In this document: in pieces, positions 16,515-25,381 of the stretch | Numbering within the stretch: the stretch's first letter is position 1 | How the letters are laid out: every line of letters begins with the position of its first letter | Source: JACCTH01 sp963761985 | GTDB lineage: Bacteria > Actinomycetota > Acidimicrobiia > Spongiisociales > ZC4RG35 | DNA length: 64,000 nucleotides | Reading direction: 5' to 3' | Assembly (NCBI GenBank): GCA_963761985.1 | Contig: CAVXIT010000011.1 | Coordinates: 1 to 64,000, forward strand | Notes under the pieces: generated by a model | The model's database searches: none | What the model was told of the DNA's origin: nothing | The model's input: the letters and a program-made list of their open reading frames with translations, nothing else | Translations under genes and position numbers: made by a program

Positions 16515-18611
16515 GTGAGCCGGCCCCTCGATAGCTTCCGGAAGCTGCCGGCGATTGGTGTCCTGGCGGAGCGGCAGATGGGCGGGTTTCTATTGACCGC
16601 GGCCCTGGTGGGAATCGGAGCGGGTGTAGGTGCTGCCGCCCTGGTAACTCTGGTCGAAGGACTCCAGCGATTTTTTCTTCCTTTCGCCATTGATAAGGGG
16701 CGCGCCTGGGTGTTCCTCACGGTCCCCACCGGTTTTTTGGTTGCCTGGCTGCTGTCTAAACGGTTGGCTCCTGAAGTGGCAGGGGATGGTGTACCTCAGG
16801 TTGTCGCCGCGCTTGAAGTCCAGAGCGGACGCATGAGGGCGAGGGTCGCCCCGCTCAAGATCCTTGCCACCGCGGTGACGGTCGGTGGCGGCGGTTCTGC
16901 CGGTCGAGAAGGTCCCATCGTCCAGATTGGAGCCGCGATCGGGTCCTTCGTGTCGAAACGCTTCAACCTTGGAGAGGACCAGACCCGTTCTCTGGTCGCG
17001 GCTGGCGCCGCCGCCGGGATTGGCGCCACCTTCAATGCCCCGATCGCGGGCATGCTCTTCGCCCTCGAGGTCATTCTCGCTTCGTTCGCGGCCCGGCATA
17101 TGTCCGCGATCGTCATTGCCTCGGTCACCGCCGCCGTAACAACCCAATCCTTGGTCGGTGACAGCTTGGCCATCAGAACAGGTTTCTATGAGCTGGGCGA
17201 TGCCCGCGAGCTAGTCCTCTATGCCGGATTGGCGGTCGTGGTGGTCGCAGTCGGAATCCTCTTCCTTCGACTACTTGGCACTCTCGGTCCCGTTGGCCGG
17301 TCCCTCGATCGGTCTTTGGGTGTGTTCCGTCCGTTGGTTGCCGGCCTCCTGGTGGCTGGCCTGATCTTCGTCGAACCTGGCGTCTTCGGGACGGGACAGG
17401 CAGTCACCAACCGGTTGTTGAGCGGGGACATCTCTGAGGTTTGGTGGGTTTTGATCCTGCTCGCTTTGGCAAAGGTTGTTGCGACGGCTCTCACGCTTTC
17501 GTCGGGGGCGTCGGGCGGGGCGTTCATGCCATCCTTGTTTACAGGCGCGGCCCTAGGCGCCGGCTTCGCCCTGCTGGTTGAACCGGCGTGGAACATCTCT
17601 GAGTTGAACTCAGGAGCGTTCGCCGTGGTCGGCATGGCAGCCATGTTCGCGGTGGTGGGGCGAGCGCCATTGACCGCGATCCTTCTTGTGTTCGAGGTCA
17701 CCGGGGCCCGCGATTATCAGCTGATCCTTCCCTTGATGCTCACGGCGACGCTGGCGACGTTCCTCGCCGAGCGATTCAACCCCGACTCGGTCTATTCGCT
17801 GGGTCTGAAATCGATGGGGATCAGCGTCCGTAGAACCGGAGAGGTGGACGTTCTCGACACGATCGACGTCGCTGCGGTCATGAGTCCCGTCACTATGACC
17901 GCCCACCCAAACGACGATCTGACCGGATTGGAACGGCGCCTGCGCGAGCATCAGTCACATGGAGCTCCGGTCGTTGAGGACGGCCAACTCGTCGGAATCA
18001 TCACCATCTCTGACATTGCCCGATCCGGGCGAGCGGAGAAGGGGGGCCGGGTCGGCGCGGCCATGACCCCGCGGCCGGCCACTGTCACCGCCAGCACACG
18101 AGTATCTCGGGCGCTGGAACGGATGGCCTCGCTCGGCGTCGGAAGGCTCCCGGTTGTTGCCGAAGATCATCCGGACTTGCTGGTGGGCATGTTCCGACGT
18201 GAGGACGCCGTTCGTGCCTACCACGAAGCCTTAACCGTCAGGACCGACGTCGAGTTGCACCGGGCTCGCCTCGCACAGCGAACCGACCCAGCCGCCGGGT
18301 ACTACGACTTTCGCGTCCCGCCAGGCTCTATCGCGGATGGCCGCGAGATCCGTGAGGTTTCCTGGCCAGAAGGGTCCACGCTGGTTTCGATCCGAAGAGA
18401 ACGGGAGGTGATGGTTCCCACCGGCTCGACGGTTCTGCAAAGCGGAGACTTGGTCACAGCATTCGGCACCCCCACCTCCCGGGAGAGGGTGATTGAGCGG
18501 CTCAACGCAGGAGCTGATGAACCAACAGCCGAGCTTTTACTGGAAGAAATCGACCCATATCGCTTTCCTGCCGAAAGCGAAGGCTCAGAGGTCGACGACG
18601 TAACTCGATAA
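16515..18611 (+). CDS. ClC-family chloride transporter/channel with CBS and TrkA-C-like domains
   Basis: Encodes 698 residues. Residues 20-430 hold the ClC pore: a GDGVPQV motif in place of GSGIPE, the gating-Glu motif GSAGREGPIVQ, and AGMLFALEVI in the inner half. In the last, the position of E. coli Glu203 is Val, as in channel-type ClCs. Two CBS motifs follow (about 440-570, MSPVTMTA and MTPRPATV), then a TrkA-C/RCK-C-like domain (about 590-680) that may bind a nucleotide or ion. Start is GTG at 16515. It probably moves chloride or a related anion under ligand control; transport mode is uncertain. Confidence 0.9.
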   Translation: MSRPLDSFRKLPAIGVLAERQMGGFLLTAALVGIGAGVGAAALVTLVEGLQRFFLPFAIDKGRAWVFLTVPTGFLVAWLLSKRLAPEVAGDGVPQVVAALEVQSGRMRARVAPLKILATAVTVGGGGSAGREGPIVQIGAAIGSFVSKRFNLGEDQTRSLVAAGAAAGIGATFNAPIAGMLFALEVILASFAARHMSAIVIASVTAAVTTQSLVGDSLAIRTGFYELGDARELVLYAGLAVVVVAVGILFLRLLGTLGPVGRSLDRSLGVFRPLVAGLLVAGLIFVEPGVFGTGQAVTNRLLSGDISEVWWVLILLALAKVVATALTLSSGASGGAFMPSLFTGAALGAGFALLVEPAWNISELNSGAFAVVGMAAMFAVVGRAPLTAILLVFEVTGARDYQLILPLMLTATLATFLAERFNPDSVYSLGLKSMGISVRRTGEVDVLDTIDVAAVMSPVTMTAHPNDDLTGLERRLREHQSHGAPVVEDGQLVGIITISDIARSGRAEKGGRVGAAMTPRPATVTASTRVSRALERMASLGVGRLPVVAEDHPDLLVGMFRREDAVRAYHEALTVRTDVELHRARLAQRTDPAAGYYDFRVPPGSIADGREIREVSWPEGSTLVSIRREREVMVPTGSTVLQSGDLVTAFGTPTSRERVIERLNAGADEPTAELLLEEIDPYRFPAESEGSEVDDVTR

Positions 18612-18794
18612 GTAGGACATTGGTAAGGGAACCCCATCGTCCACAGTGGCAACCCATTTGGTCCCGGCCGAGAGGTGACCCGCACCGGTCGGAGGGACCC
18701 CGGTCGGAATTGTCACTCCGGGGCTTGACGAAATTTTGGACTATCGCAACCTAGGACTGGGCCTTGTAGGGCAATCGGCTTGACCCAGAGCGGG

Positions 18795-18870
18795 GAATTC
18801 TCACGCTGAGGGGCGACCTCAATGGGCCCGCCGCCTCGCCACACATCGAGTTTCCTTGGGTCCGGGCTTC
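18795..18870 (+). promoter_or_regulatory. Structured nhaA leader, candidate Li+/Na+ (nhaA-type) riboswitch
   Basis: In the 330-base region before nhaA, TGAGG (18807-18811) pairs with CCTCA (18817-18821), and the enclosed loop GGCGA can pair with TCGCC at 18836-18840, making a pseudoknot. The conserved-looking CCCGCCGCC sits in between. The placement and the pattern recall the nhaA motif RNAs described upstream of sodium/lithium antiporters. The match is from memory of the motif and not from a model search. Confidence 0.45.
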
Positions 18871-18941
18871 CCTACACGGGGTCGACTAACTTTGCTTCCA
18901 ACGAGGGGTGTGCCGGGAAGTCTGGTCGGCGGAAAACAGTC

Positions 18942-20228
18942 ATGCCGCAGCCAACCCATCGCCGAGTCCCTATTCGTCCTCTTCGCGATTTTCTCGCGAC
19001 AGAGGCGGCAGGAGGGGTCGCCGTTGTGGGTGCGGCGTTGCTTGCGTTGGTTTGGGCGAACTCTCCTTGGCAGGCGAGCTATCAGGAACTCTGGGGAAGC
19101 GCCTTCGAGATTCGTTTCGGATCGTGGTCATTCGCCATGCAACTGCGCGAGCTGATCAACGAAGCCCTGATGACGATCTTTTTCCTCGTTGTGGGCCTTG
19201 AGATCAAACGTGAGCTGGTCGAAGGCGAGCTGCGAGACGCCTCAAGTCGAATGCTCCCTGTCTTCGCCGCGATTGGGGGCATGCTCATTCCGGCGCTGAT
19301 CTATGCCGCGATCAACTTCGATGGCCCGAATGCACTCGGATGGGGAATCCCGATGGCTACTGACATTGCCTTGGCGGTGGGGATCATGACGCTCGCCCGG
19401 AACGTCAAGCCAGCATTGAAGCTGTTCCTGCTCGCGCTGGCGATCGTTGACGACATCGGCGCGATCCTCGTGATTGGGATCTTCTATTCGGGCGAAATCG
19501 ATCCGGGCTGGATCGGAGCCGCTCTCGGTTTCGTCGCCTTGGTGCTAGTCATGCAAAAGGCGAGGCTGGATGCCACTTGGCTGTACGTGGTGGCAGGGTG
19601 TGGCCTCTGGTTTGCGTTTCACGAGACGGGAATCCACGCAACGCTCAGCGGTGTCATCCTCGGACTTCTCGCCCCGACCAAGCCCTACCGCTCTCCAGAG
19701 CTAATCGATCAGACCGAACTCACCAACCTCGGTTCTGCTGAGGAGGTTGCAGAAACGGCCCGGTTGGCACGATCGGCGGTCTCCGTTGTCGAATGGCTCG
19801 AACACCGCCTCCATCCCTGGACCAGTTTCCTGATCGTGCCTCTTTTCGCCCTGGCTAATGCCGGCGTCTCTTTGTCTGCCGAATCTGTGCGCCTGGCGCT
19901 CACGTCACGAGTGACCCTGGGAGTTTTGGCAGGACTTCTCCTCGGCAAACCCGTGGGCATCATGGCCGCAACGCTGCTGGCAACGAGACTGGGTGCTGGC
20001 CGACTGCCAACCGATACGACATGGTCAGGGATCGCCGGAGCTTCGTTGCTGGCCGGTGTCGGATTCACCGTTTCCCTCTTCATTGCCGAGATAGCCTTGA
20101 GCCCGAGCGCAGCCGACGAGGCGCGATTCGGCATATTGGTCGCGTCGATCGCAGCCGGATCCATCGGACTGCTTGTGTTGCGAAGGGGTAGGTCGGGCTC
20201 ACCCGAGCCGGCTGACAGCGATACCTAG
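18942..20228 (+). CDS. nhaA: NhaA-type Na+/H+ antiporter
   Basis: Encodes 428 residues with about 12 membrane segments. The two ion-binding aspartates are present (LALAIVDDIGAILVIGIFY), as are the MATDIALAVG motif with the conserved Asp and a late membrane helix IVPLFALANAGV. It exchanges sodium or lithium for protons across the cytoplasmic membrane. The ATG at 18942 is chosen because NhaA proteins start shortly before the IRPLRDFLATEAAGG region and an ATG at 18822 would lie inside the structured leader. It follows the ClC gene in the same direction, giving an ion-homeostasis pair. Confidence 0.92.
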   Translation: MPQPTHRRVPIRPLRDFLATEAAGGVAVVGAALLALVWANSPWQASYQELWGSAFEIRFGSWSFAMQLRELINEALMTIFFLVVGLEIKRELVEGELRDASSRMLPVFAAIGGMLIPALIYAAINFDGPNALGWGIPMATDIALAVGIMTLARNVKPALKLFLLALAIVDDIGAILVIGIFYSGEIDPGWIGAALGFVALVLVMQKARLDATWLYVVAGCGLWFAFHETGIHATLSGVILGLLAPTKPYRSPELIDQTELTNLGSAEEVAETARLARSAVSVVEWLEHRLHPWTSFLIVPLFALANAGVSLSAESVRLALTSRVTLGVLAGLLLGKPVGIMAATLLATRLGAGRLPTDTTWSGIAGASLLAGVGFTVSLFIAEIALSPSAADEARFGILVASIAAGSIGLLVLRRGRSGSPEPADSDT

Positions 20229-20277
20229 CGGGTCAAACGACCCCGCGCTCGATTCCTCCCAGTTCCGAGCCCATGAA

Positions 20278-22953
20278 TTACGCAGAAGGGCGACTGATCG
20301 GCCCGGGGTTGCTAGAACGCGCCAGGCGAATCACTTCCTCGAGCGGCATAACCTCACCGGCCGCCGCCGCGGCTTCGTAGCGCTCGCTCCCCAGCTGGGC
20401 GCGAGCCCGATCGGCCACGCTAGGGATGCCCATCAGTGCAAAACTCGGTGTCCCGCCGAGTTCCGCGGCAAGCTTGACCTGCGCCGCGTCGAGAACAGCT
20501 GCACGTTCGGGGTCACCGTCGAGCAGGGCCAGATCGGCGAGAGCGGTGAGCGGCAACGTCAGCGAGAAGTCGGCGTTCATCGCCTCGGCACGCGCCAGAA
20601 CGTCGAGGTACCCCTCTCGGGCGCCTTGTAGGTCGCCCTCGAGGCGAAGGCAGACGTGCCGTAGACCGTCCGCGATTATGGCCATGCTCTCGTTGCCGAG
20701 CCCGCGGAACAGTGCCGACGCTTCTTCCAGATATCGCGCCGCCGCGCCAACATTGCGGAACTGCATTTCGGGCATGGCGATTCCTACGAGCGCCTGGCCG
20801 ATTTTGGGTGGTGAGCCGAGCCGGCGGTACGTCTCGAGCGCCTCACCGAACACGGCACGGGCACGATGGGGGTCGCTTGTCGCCGTCCCCCACCCCAGGT
20901 TCGTCAGCTGGCCAGCGATCCCATCCAAATCGTCCTGCTCGCGAAAGAGCGCCAGGCTCTGTTCCGCCATTGGTATCGCCGTTTCGTAGTCGGCTTGCCA
21001 GGCGGCAAGGTCGGACGCGAGGCCGAGTCCGGCGGCTCGAGCATCCGGAGTGAGGATGGTCTCGCTAAGGGCGAGCAGGTCCGCCAGTAAGCGGCGGCCC
21101 TCGCTTAGGTGGCTGCGAAAGACCCAGAACGTGTTGAGGGCACTGACAAGCCGCAACGCGGCCTCGAAATCCCCTTCGTCGATCATCCACTGAATCGCCC
21201 CCCGCAGGTTGTCGACCTCGGTGTCGAGCATCTCAAGCAAGGGGTATTGATCGAGCCCGTCGACCCTTTCTGCCGTGCGCTCCGCAAGTTCGAGGAAGTG
21301 CATTGCGTGCCGACGATGCAGGTCCGCAGCCTCACCGGACCCGTTGAGGCGTTCGAGTCCGTACTCGCGGATCGTCTCGAGCATCGCGAAGCGGAACTCG
21401 GCGACGGCAATGGCGTCTCGGTAGAGCAGGCTCTTCTCGTGGAGCGAAGACACGCCTTCGACTGCGTCAAGCCCCAGCTCGTCGGGCCGGCAAACTGCTT
21501 CGACGGCTTCGAGCGTACCCCCGCCCGCGAACACCGCGAGGCGCCGGAAAAGAACTTGCTCGGAGGGTTCGAGAAGTTCGTGACTCCAGTCGATCGCGCC
21601 ACGCAATGTGCGCTGTCGCTCGCTCAGGGCGCGGCCGCCGGCGAGGAACGAGAGCCGGTGATCGAGCCGGCTTGCGATCTCGGCGGGCTTGAACATGCGC
21701 GTTCGCGCTGCCGCAAGCTCGATCGCGAGCGGCAAGCCGTCCAGGCGAGCGCAGATTTCGGTAATGGCGCCTGCATTCTCTGGCGTGAGGTCGAAATCGG
21801 GACGAAGCAAGCGAGCCCTCTGCACGAAGAGCGCCACGGAGTCGACCGACCGGAGCTGCTCGAGCGACGAGCCTCTGTGTCGATCGGGAACCGGCAACGG
21901 CGACACCGGAAAATTCTGTTCGCCTGAGATATGGAGCGGCTCGCGACTCGACACAAGAACGTTCAGACGCGGCGCGCCGCTCAACAACTCGCCCACGTCG
22001 GGCGCGGCGGCCATCAGCTGCTCGAAGTTGTCGAGGACTAGGAGGAGAACACGCTCGCAGAGGTGGCTGATGAGCCGGTCGTGGAGCCGGCCACCTGGTC
22101 CCTCGCGGAGTCCCAAAGCGGCCGCGATTGTGGGCACGAGCAACTCGGGATCCACGATCGGTGCGAGCGGCACATAGAAGACGCCATCGGGGAACGCGAT
22201 TGCTGCGGCTGCCGCCACCTCTAGCGACAACCGTGTCTTGCCTGTGCCTCCGGGTCCAGTCAACGTCACGAGGCGGCTCGACCCCAGCAGGGCGAGCAAC
22301 TCTTGCCGCTCGCGGGTCCGGCCGACGAAGCTCGTGAGTTGCGCTGGCAAGTTGCGAAGGCCAGTGGCGAGCGAGTGCAGCGGCGGAAACTCGATGCGGA
22401 GACCGGGTGCAACGAGCTGGAATAGATGCTCTGCGCGATCGAGGTCCTTCAGCCGGTGTTCACCGAGGTGCTGTAGTTCCGCCCCGTCCGGAAGACTCCC
22501 GTCGGCGAGCGCACGGCTCGCGTCGGAGAGGACGACCTGTCCGCCGTGCGCGGCTCCGGCGATGCGTGCGGTCCGGTGGACATCTAGGCCCACGTAGCTT
22601 GCACCTAGGAGTCGCCCTTCCCCCGTGTGAATCCCCATCCGGACTTCGACTACCGCGCCGTCTGGCCAGGCATGCAATGCGAGAAGTCGCTGGGCATCTG
22701 TGGCCGCCTGGACTGCCGAGGGCGCGTCACGGAAGACGAAGAACGTCGCGTCCCCCTCGTTCGAAACTTCAACGCCACGCGCAGCGACACAGGCCTCCCG
22801 TAGAAGGCGGTAGTGCTCCTCGAGGAGGGCCGGATAGCGCTCCCCGAGCGCCTGGAGCAACTTGGTCGAGCCCTCGATGTCGGTCATCAGGAACGTGACC
22901 GTTCCCGTGGGGAGGGCTTGGATCCCGCCTGCTGCTTCGGCCGTATCCGCCAT
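20278..22953 (-). CDS. Class III cyclase-like / NB-ARC ATPase / TPR regulator
   Basis: Encodes 891 residues. Residues 15-185 form a class III nucleotide-cyclase homology domain (FLMTDIEGSTKLLQ with the first metal Asp; EGDATFFVF with the second). The usual VNxAAR motif is DVHRTARI, so the transition-state Asn is His and activity is uncertain. Residues 195-480 are a STAND/NB-ARC-like ATPase with Walker A GPGGTGKT and LLLVLDNFEQL. The remainder is TPR-like. Such proteins are common in actinobacteria and are thought to be signal-responsive regulators. The start at 22953 (MADTAEAAGG) is likelier than the upstream ATG at 22977. It stands alone inside the tRNA-Leu-flanked segment. Confidence 0.85.
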   Translation of the reverse strand: MADTAEAAGGIQALPTGTVTFLMTDIEGSTKLLQALGERYPALLEEHYRLLREACVAARGVEVSNEGDATFFVFRDAPSAVQAATDAQRLLALHAWPDGAVVEVRMGIHTGEGRLLGASYVGLDVHRTARIAGAAHGGQVVLSDASRALADGSLPDGAELQHLGEHRLKDLDRAEHLFQLVAPGLRIEFPPLHSLATGLRNLPAQLTSFVGRTRERQELLALLGSSRLVTLTGPGGTGKTRLSLEVAAAAAIAFPDGVFYVPLAPIVDPELLVPTIAAALGLREGPGGRLHDRLISHLCERVLLLVLDNFEQLMAAAPDVGELLSGAPRLNVLVSSREPLHISGEQNFPVSPLPVPDRHRGSSLEQLRSVDSVALFVQRARLLRPDFDLTPENAGAITEICARLDGLPLAIELAAARTRMFKPAEIASRLDHRLSFLAGGRALSERQRTLRGAIDWSHELLEPSEQVLFRRLAVFAGGGTLEAVEAVCRPDELGLDAVEGVSSLHEKSLLYRDAIAVAEFRFAMLETIREYGLERLNGSGEAADLHRRHAMHFLELAERTAERVDGLDQYPLLEMLDTEVDNLRGAIQWMIDEGDFEAALRLVSALNTFWVFRSHLSEGRRLLADLLALSETILTPDARAAGLGLASDLAAWQADYETAIPMAEQSLALFREQDDLDGIAGQLTNLGWGTATSDPHRARAVFGEALETYRRLGSPPKIGQALVGIAMPEMQFRNVGAAARYLEEASALFRGLGNESMAIIADGLRHVCLRLEGDLQGAREGYLDVLARAEAMNADFSLTLPLTALADLALLDGDPERAAVLDAAQVKLAAELGGTPSFALMGIPSVADRARAQLGSERYEAAAAAGEVMPLEEVIRLARSSNPGPISRPSA

Positions 22954-23194
22954 CGCGCTCAAAAGTAGCCGCAACACGGCGGCAGGGAAGACCCTCGTTC
23001 AGCTGCTAGCGGGAGTTACACCCGGGCTTGGGATTAATCCATGCGGCCACAGGTCGTCAACACTCCGCTGACAACAGTTCCTGGTTGACCCAGCCCCGAC
23101 GATGGCCGCCATCTCGCCACTTTGAAGGCTGGGCCGGTCACACCAGCGATGCACGGCGATTCTTGGGTCATCGACCTCGACTGGATTAAACGAG

Positions 23195-23277
23195 TGCGGG
23201 CGGTGGGACTCGAACCCACAGTGGGCGAACCCACCAGATCCTAAGTCTGGCGCCTGTGCCAATTCGGCTACGCCCGC
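23195..23277 (-). tRNA. tRNA-Leu (anticodon UAG)
   Basis: Class II tRNA of 83 bases with a 7-bp acceptor stem (GCGGGCG with CGCCCGC), anticodon loop CTTAGGA between CCAGA and TCTGG, a long variable arm (GTGGGTTCGCCCAC region) and the TTCGAGT loop. No CCA is encoded. Its 3' half recurs at 16234-16296. Confidence 0.95.
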
Positions 23278-23297
23278 AGAACTCGAACCTTAGGTCG

Positions 23298-23369
23298 TGG
23301 GTCGCGCGAGATTTGAACTCGCAACCTTGGCGTTAAGAGCGCCCTGCTCTGCCGTTGAGCTAGCGACCC
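23298..23369 (-). tRNA. tRNA-Lys (anticodon CUU)
   Basis: 72 bases. Acceptor GGGTCGC with GCGACCC, D arm GCTCAACGGCAGAGC, anticodon loop CTCTTAA and T loop TTCAAAT. The outermost anticodon-stem pair is G-A. No CCA is encoded. The 5' end overlaps the stop of the upstream protein gene by 10 bases, and tRNA-Leu follows 20 bases downstream, so the three may be cotranscribed. Confidence 0.93.
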
Positions 23370-24073
23370 ACGACGATTTTACCGGGCGATTGCTGCCAAG
23401 CTTCCGCGAGGCACTCGATCCAAGTCATCGTCATGTGGTAGGCATCCGCGCTTCGCCTCATCTTGACTCGGCAGACACCATGGAGCCAGCGATTCTTGCG
23501 ATGTCCAGTCCCTGCCGGCTTGATGAAAGTCTTTGTGAACATCGCACCGGGCAGGTCGAGCGCTTCTGTCCACCATGCCCTGGCATCTTCGTCGACATTC
23601 CCCTCGTGCAGGTGGAGAGCCAAGCCGAATTCGGCATTTGGCTCGATGAACCTGCGAACCCAGGCGATGAATAGGCGAAGCACTCTTGCGTCCGTGTTCA
23701 CCATGTTCAACGAGGGATAGGTCTTGGCGCCTTCGGCCCAATACATCGTCACGCCTGCCACCCATGCCGGATCAAACTGGAGGTCGAGAAAGGAGGTCCG
23801 AGCGGCGTCTCGAATTCCTTCAATCTCGAGTCGCCGTTTCCAGTTCGTGTCCTTTGGGACTCCCTTCTGGTTCGGAACGCGCGCCTTGATCGCCTCGATT
23901 TGTTCGTCTGTCAGGCGGATCTCCTTGCACCAGCCGGCCAGGGTGCCTTTCACTACCGGTATCACCGCCATGATCTCGCTGTAGGTCCAGCCATCGCGGC
24001 GGAGCTTGCGGCCGAGCTCGGCACGCTCCCAGCGGGTCATCGATTTCCAGGTTTCCGGATCGATCGGGTCCAT
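23360..24073 (-). CDS. Hypothetical protein with N-terminal HTH, LAGLIDADG-like remnant fold possible
   Basis: Encodes 237 residues. Residues 8-50 look like a helix-turn-helix (ERAELGRKLRRDGWTYSEIM, then VVKGTLAGWCKEI). The rest (WVAGVTMYWAEGAKTYPSLN, VNTDARVLRLFIAWVRRF, LHLHEGNVDEDARAWWTEAL) resembles a widespread actinobacterial family whose pattern recalls a decayed LAGLIDADG endonuclease, but I cannot show active-site acidic residues with certainty. No Shine-Dalgarno precedes the ATG, so translation may be leaderless. Its stop codon lies inside the tRNA-Lys gene. Function is unknown. Confidence 0.65.
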   Translation of the reverse strand: MDPIDPETWKSMTRWERAELGRKLRRDGWTYSEIMAVIPVVKGTLAGWCKEIRLTDEQIEAIKARVPNQKGVPKDTNWKRRLEIEGIRDAARTSFLDLQFDPAWVAGVTMYWAEGAKTYPSLNMVNTDARVLRLFIAWVRRFIEPNAEFGLALHLHEGNVDEDARAWWTEALDLPGAMFTKTFIKPAGTGHRKNRWLHGVCRVKMRRSADAYHMTMTWIECLAEAWQQSPGKIVVGR

Positions 24074-24139
24074 AGAAACGAAGGTACGCGCGGCGAGTGA
24101 CAGATCCAGTGTTTGTGAGCGCGTGCCGAAATACGATCG

Positions 24140-24619
24140 ATGTCGGTGAATGGTTTCCAGATTCGCGCAGCCCGTACGGCGGACATCGCCTCGGTCCTCG
24201 TTTTGCGTGATCGGATTGCTCTCGACCTTCTCCAAAAGGGCCATCTGCAGTGGAGCCCGGACCGGATCACCCCCGCCGACCTCATCGACTTGATCGATCG
24301 CAATGTCCTTTTCGTGGCTGGCGACACGATTGGGACAGTTTCGGTTTACTTCGATTCCGACCCGCTTTGGCCGCCCGGTCGCGCTGGTTACGTCCGGATG
24401 CTGATGGTCGACCCTTATTTGCAGGGGCAGGGCGCCGGCCGGTCTCTAATCGCATGGGCCGCTCGCTATGTGTTTGCGACCGGCCGCAACCTCGTCCGAC
24501 TTGACTGTCCAGACTCTGCTGAAGGACTGAAGCGTTTCTACGAGGAACTCGGGTTCCAACAGCTCGACACCAAAAACGATTCGGCCCTGTTCGAGTTGAG
24601 TCGGGATGGCCGGACTTGA
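24140..24619 (+). CDS. GNAT-family N-acetyltransferase
   Basis: Encodes 159 residues with the GNAT acetyl-CoA loop LQGQGAGRSLIAWA near residue 97 preceded by the beta-4 strand YVRMLMVDP, and a C-terminal FYEELGFQQL typical of the family. It acetylates an unidentified amine. It is divergent from the HTH protein, and its last 19 bases overlap the 3' end of tRNA-Pro on the other strand, which is unusual and suggests the true functional protein may end just before or tolerate the overlap. Confidence 0.85.
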   Translation: MSVNGFQIRAARTADIASVLVLRDRIALDLLQKGHLQWSPDRITPADLIDLIDRNVLFVAGDTIGTVSVYFDSDPLWPPGRAGYVRMLMVDPYLQGQGAGRSLIAWAARYVFATGRNLVRLDCPDSAEGLKRFYEELGFQQLDTKNDSALFELSRDGRT

Positions 24620-24674
24620 ACCGGCGACCCCCTGCTCCCAAAGCAGGTGCGCTACCAAACTGCGCCACATCCCG
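24601..24674 (-). tRNA. tRNA-Pro (anticodon UGG)
   Basis: 74 bases with acceptor CGGGATG/CATCCCG, D arm GCGCAGTTTGGTAGCGC, anticodon loop TTTGGGA between CCTGC and GCAGG, and T loop TTCAAGT. A 5' C is typical of tRNA-Pro. No CCA is encoded. It overlaps antisense with the end of the GNAT gene. Confidence 0.95.
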
Positions 24675-24761
24675 GACGGCAAGAGTGTATTAGGTGGCCG
24701 GCCTTGGGTCATTCGCCCCCATGCCTTCAAGAATCAAGGTGCCTTTGCCGATTTAGTGGCA

Positions 24762-25366
24762 ATGACAGCGACCTATCCGACGAAACGACCGCGCAGCCAC
24801 CTGCTCAACTTCGCCGCCATCGTTCTGGGCCTCCTCGCGAGTGGAGCGATGGTTCTCACTGCCTCACAGGCAGCCTTTAGCGATACCACCTCGAACAGCA
24901 GTAACTCGTTTAGCACCGGCAACGTCGAGCTGGTCGATGATGACTCCGGGTCTGCCGCGTTCAACGTCACCAACATGGCTCCCGGAGATACGGTGGAGCA
25001 ATGCATCGAGGTCACCTATCAAGGATCGATCGCCGATCCGAGCGCGGTCAAGCTCTACTCAGGCGGCCTGACCGACTCGGGCACGCTGGCGGCGCACCTC
25101 GACCTGACGATCGAAGAGGGAACCGGCGGCAGCTTTGGATCATGCGCGGCGATTCACGCCCGGGGCCAGCAATCTTCAGGAACACGTTGGACCAGTTCGC
25201 TACTGATCACACCGATTACGCGAATGGCGTTGGCACCTGGGACCCTGCTTCCACGCCCGAGTCGCAAACCTATCGCCTAACCGTCGCCCTGTCGGCGGCG
25301 GCACCGAACGCGCAGCAGGACCAGTCGGTAACCGACCTCGTATTCACCTGGGAAGTTCAGTCCTAA
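24762..25366 (+). pseudogene. TasA/camelysin-like secreted protein, frameshifted
   Basis: The first frame gives a signal peptide (NFAAIVLGLLASGAMVLTAS, cleavage near QAAFSD) and a beta-rich domain with FSTGNVELVDDDSG, MAPGDTVEQCIEVTYQG and GSCA. The conserved C-terminal part (IFRNTLDQFATDHTDYANGV, ending LVFTWEVQS) is in another frame. The break lies at about 25145-25170. Together they match TasA-like proteins processed by SipW-type peptidases, and such a peptidase is encoded 15 bases downstream. The gene is probably intact in nature or only recently broken. Confidence 0.75.
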
Positions 25367-25381
25367 GGGGCTGAGGCCGCC

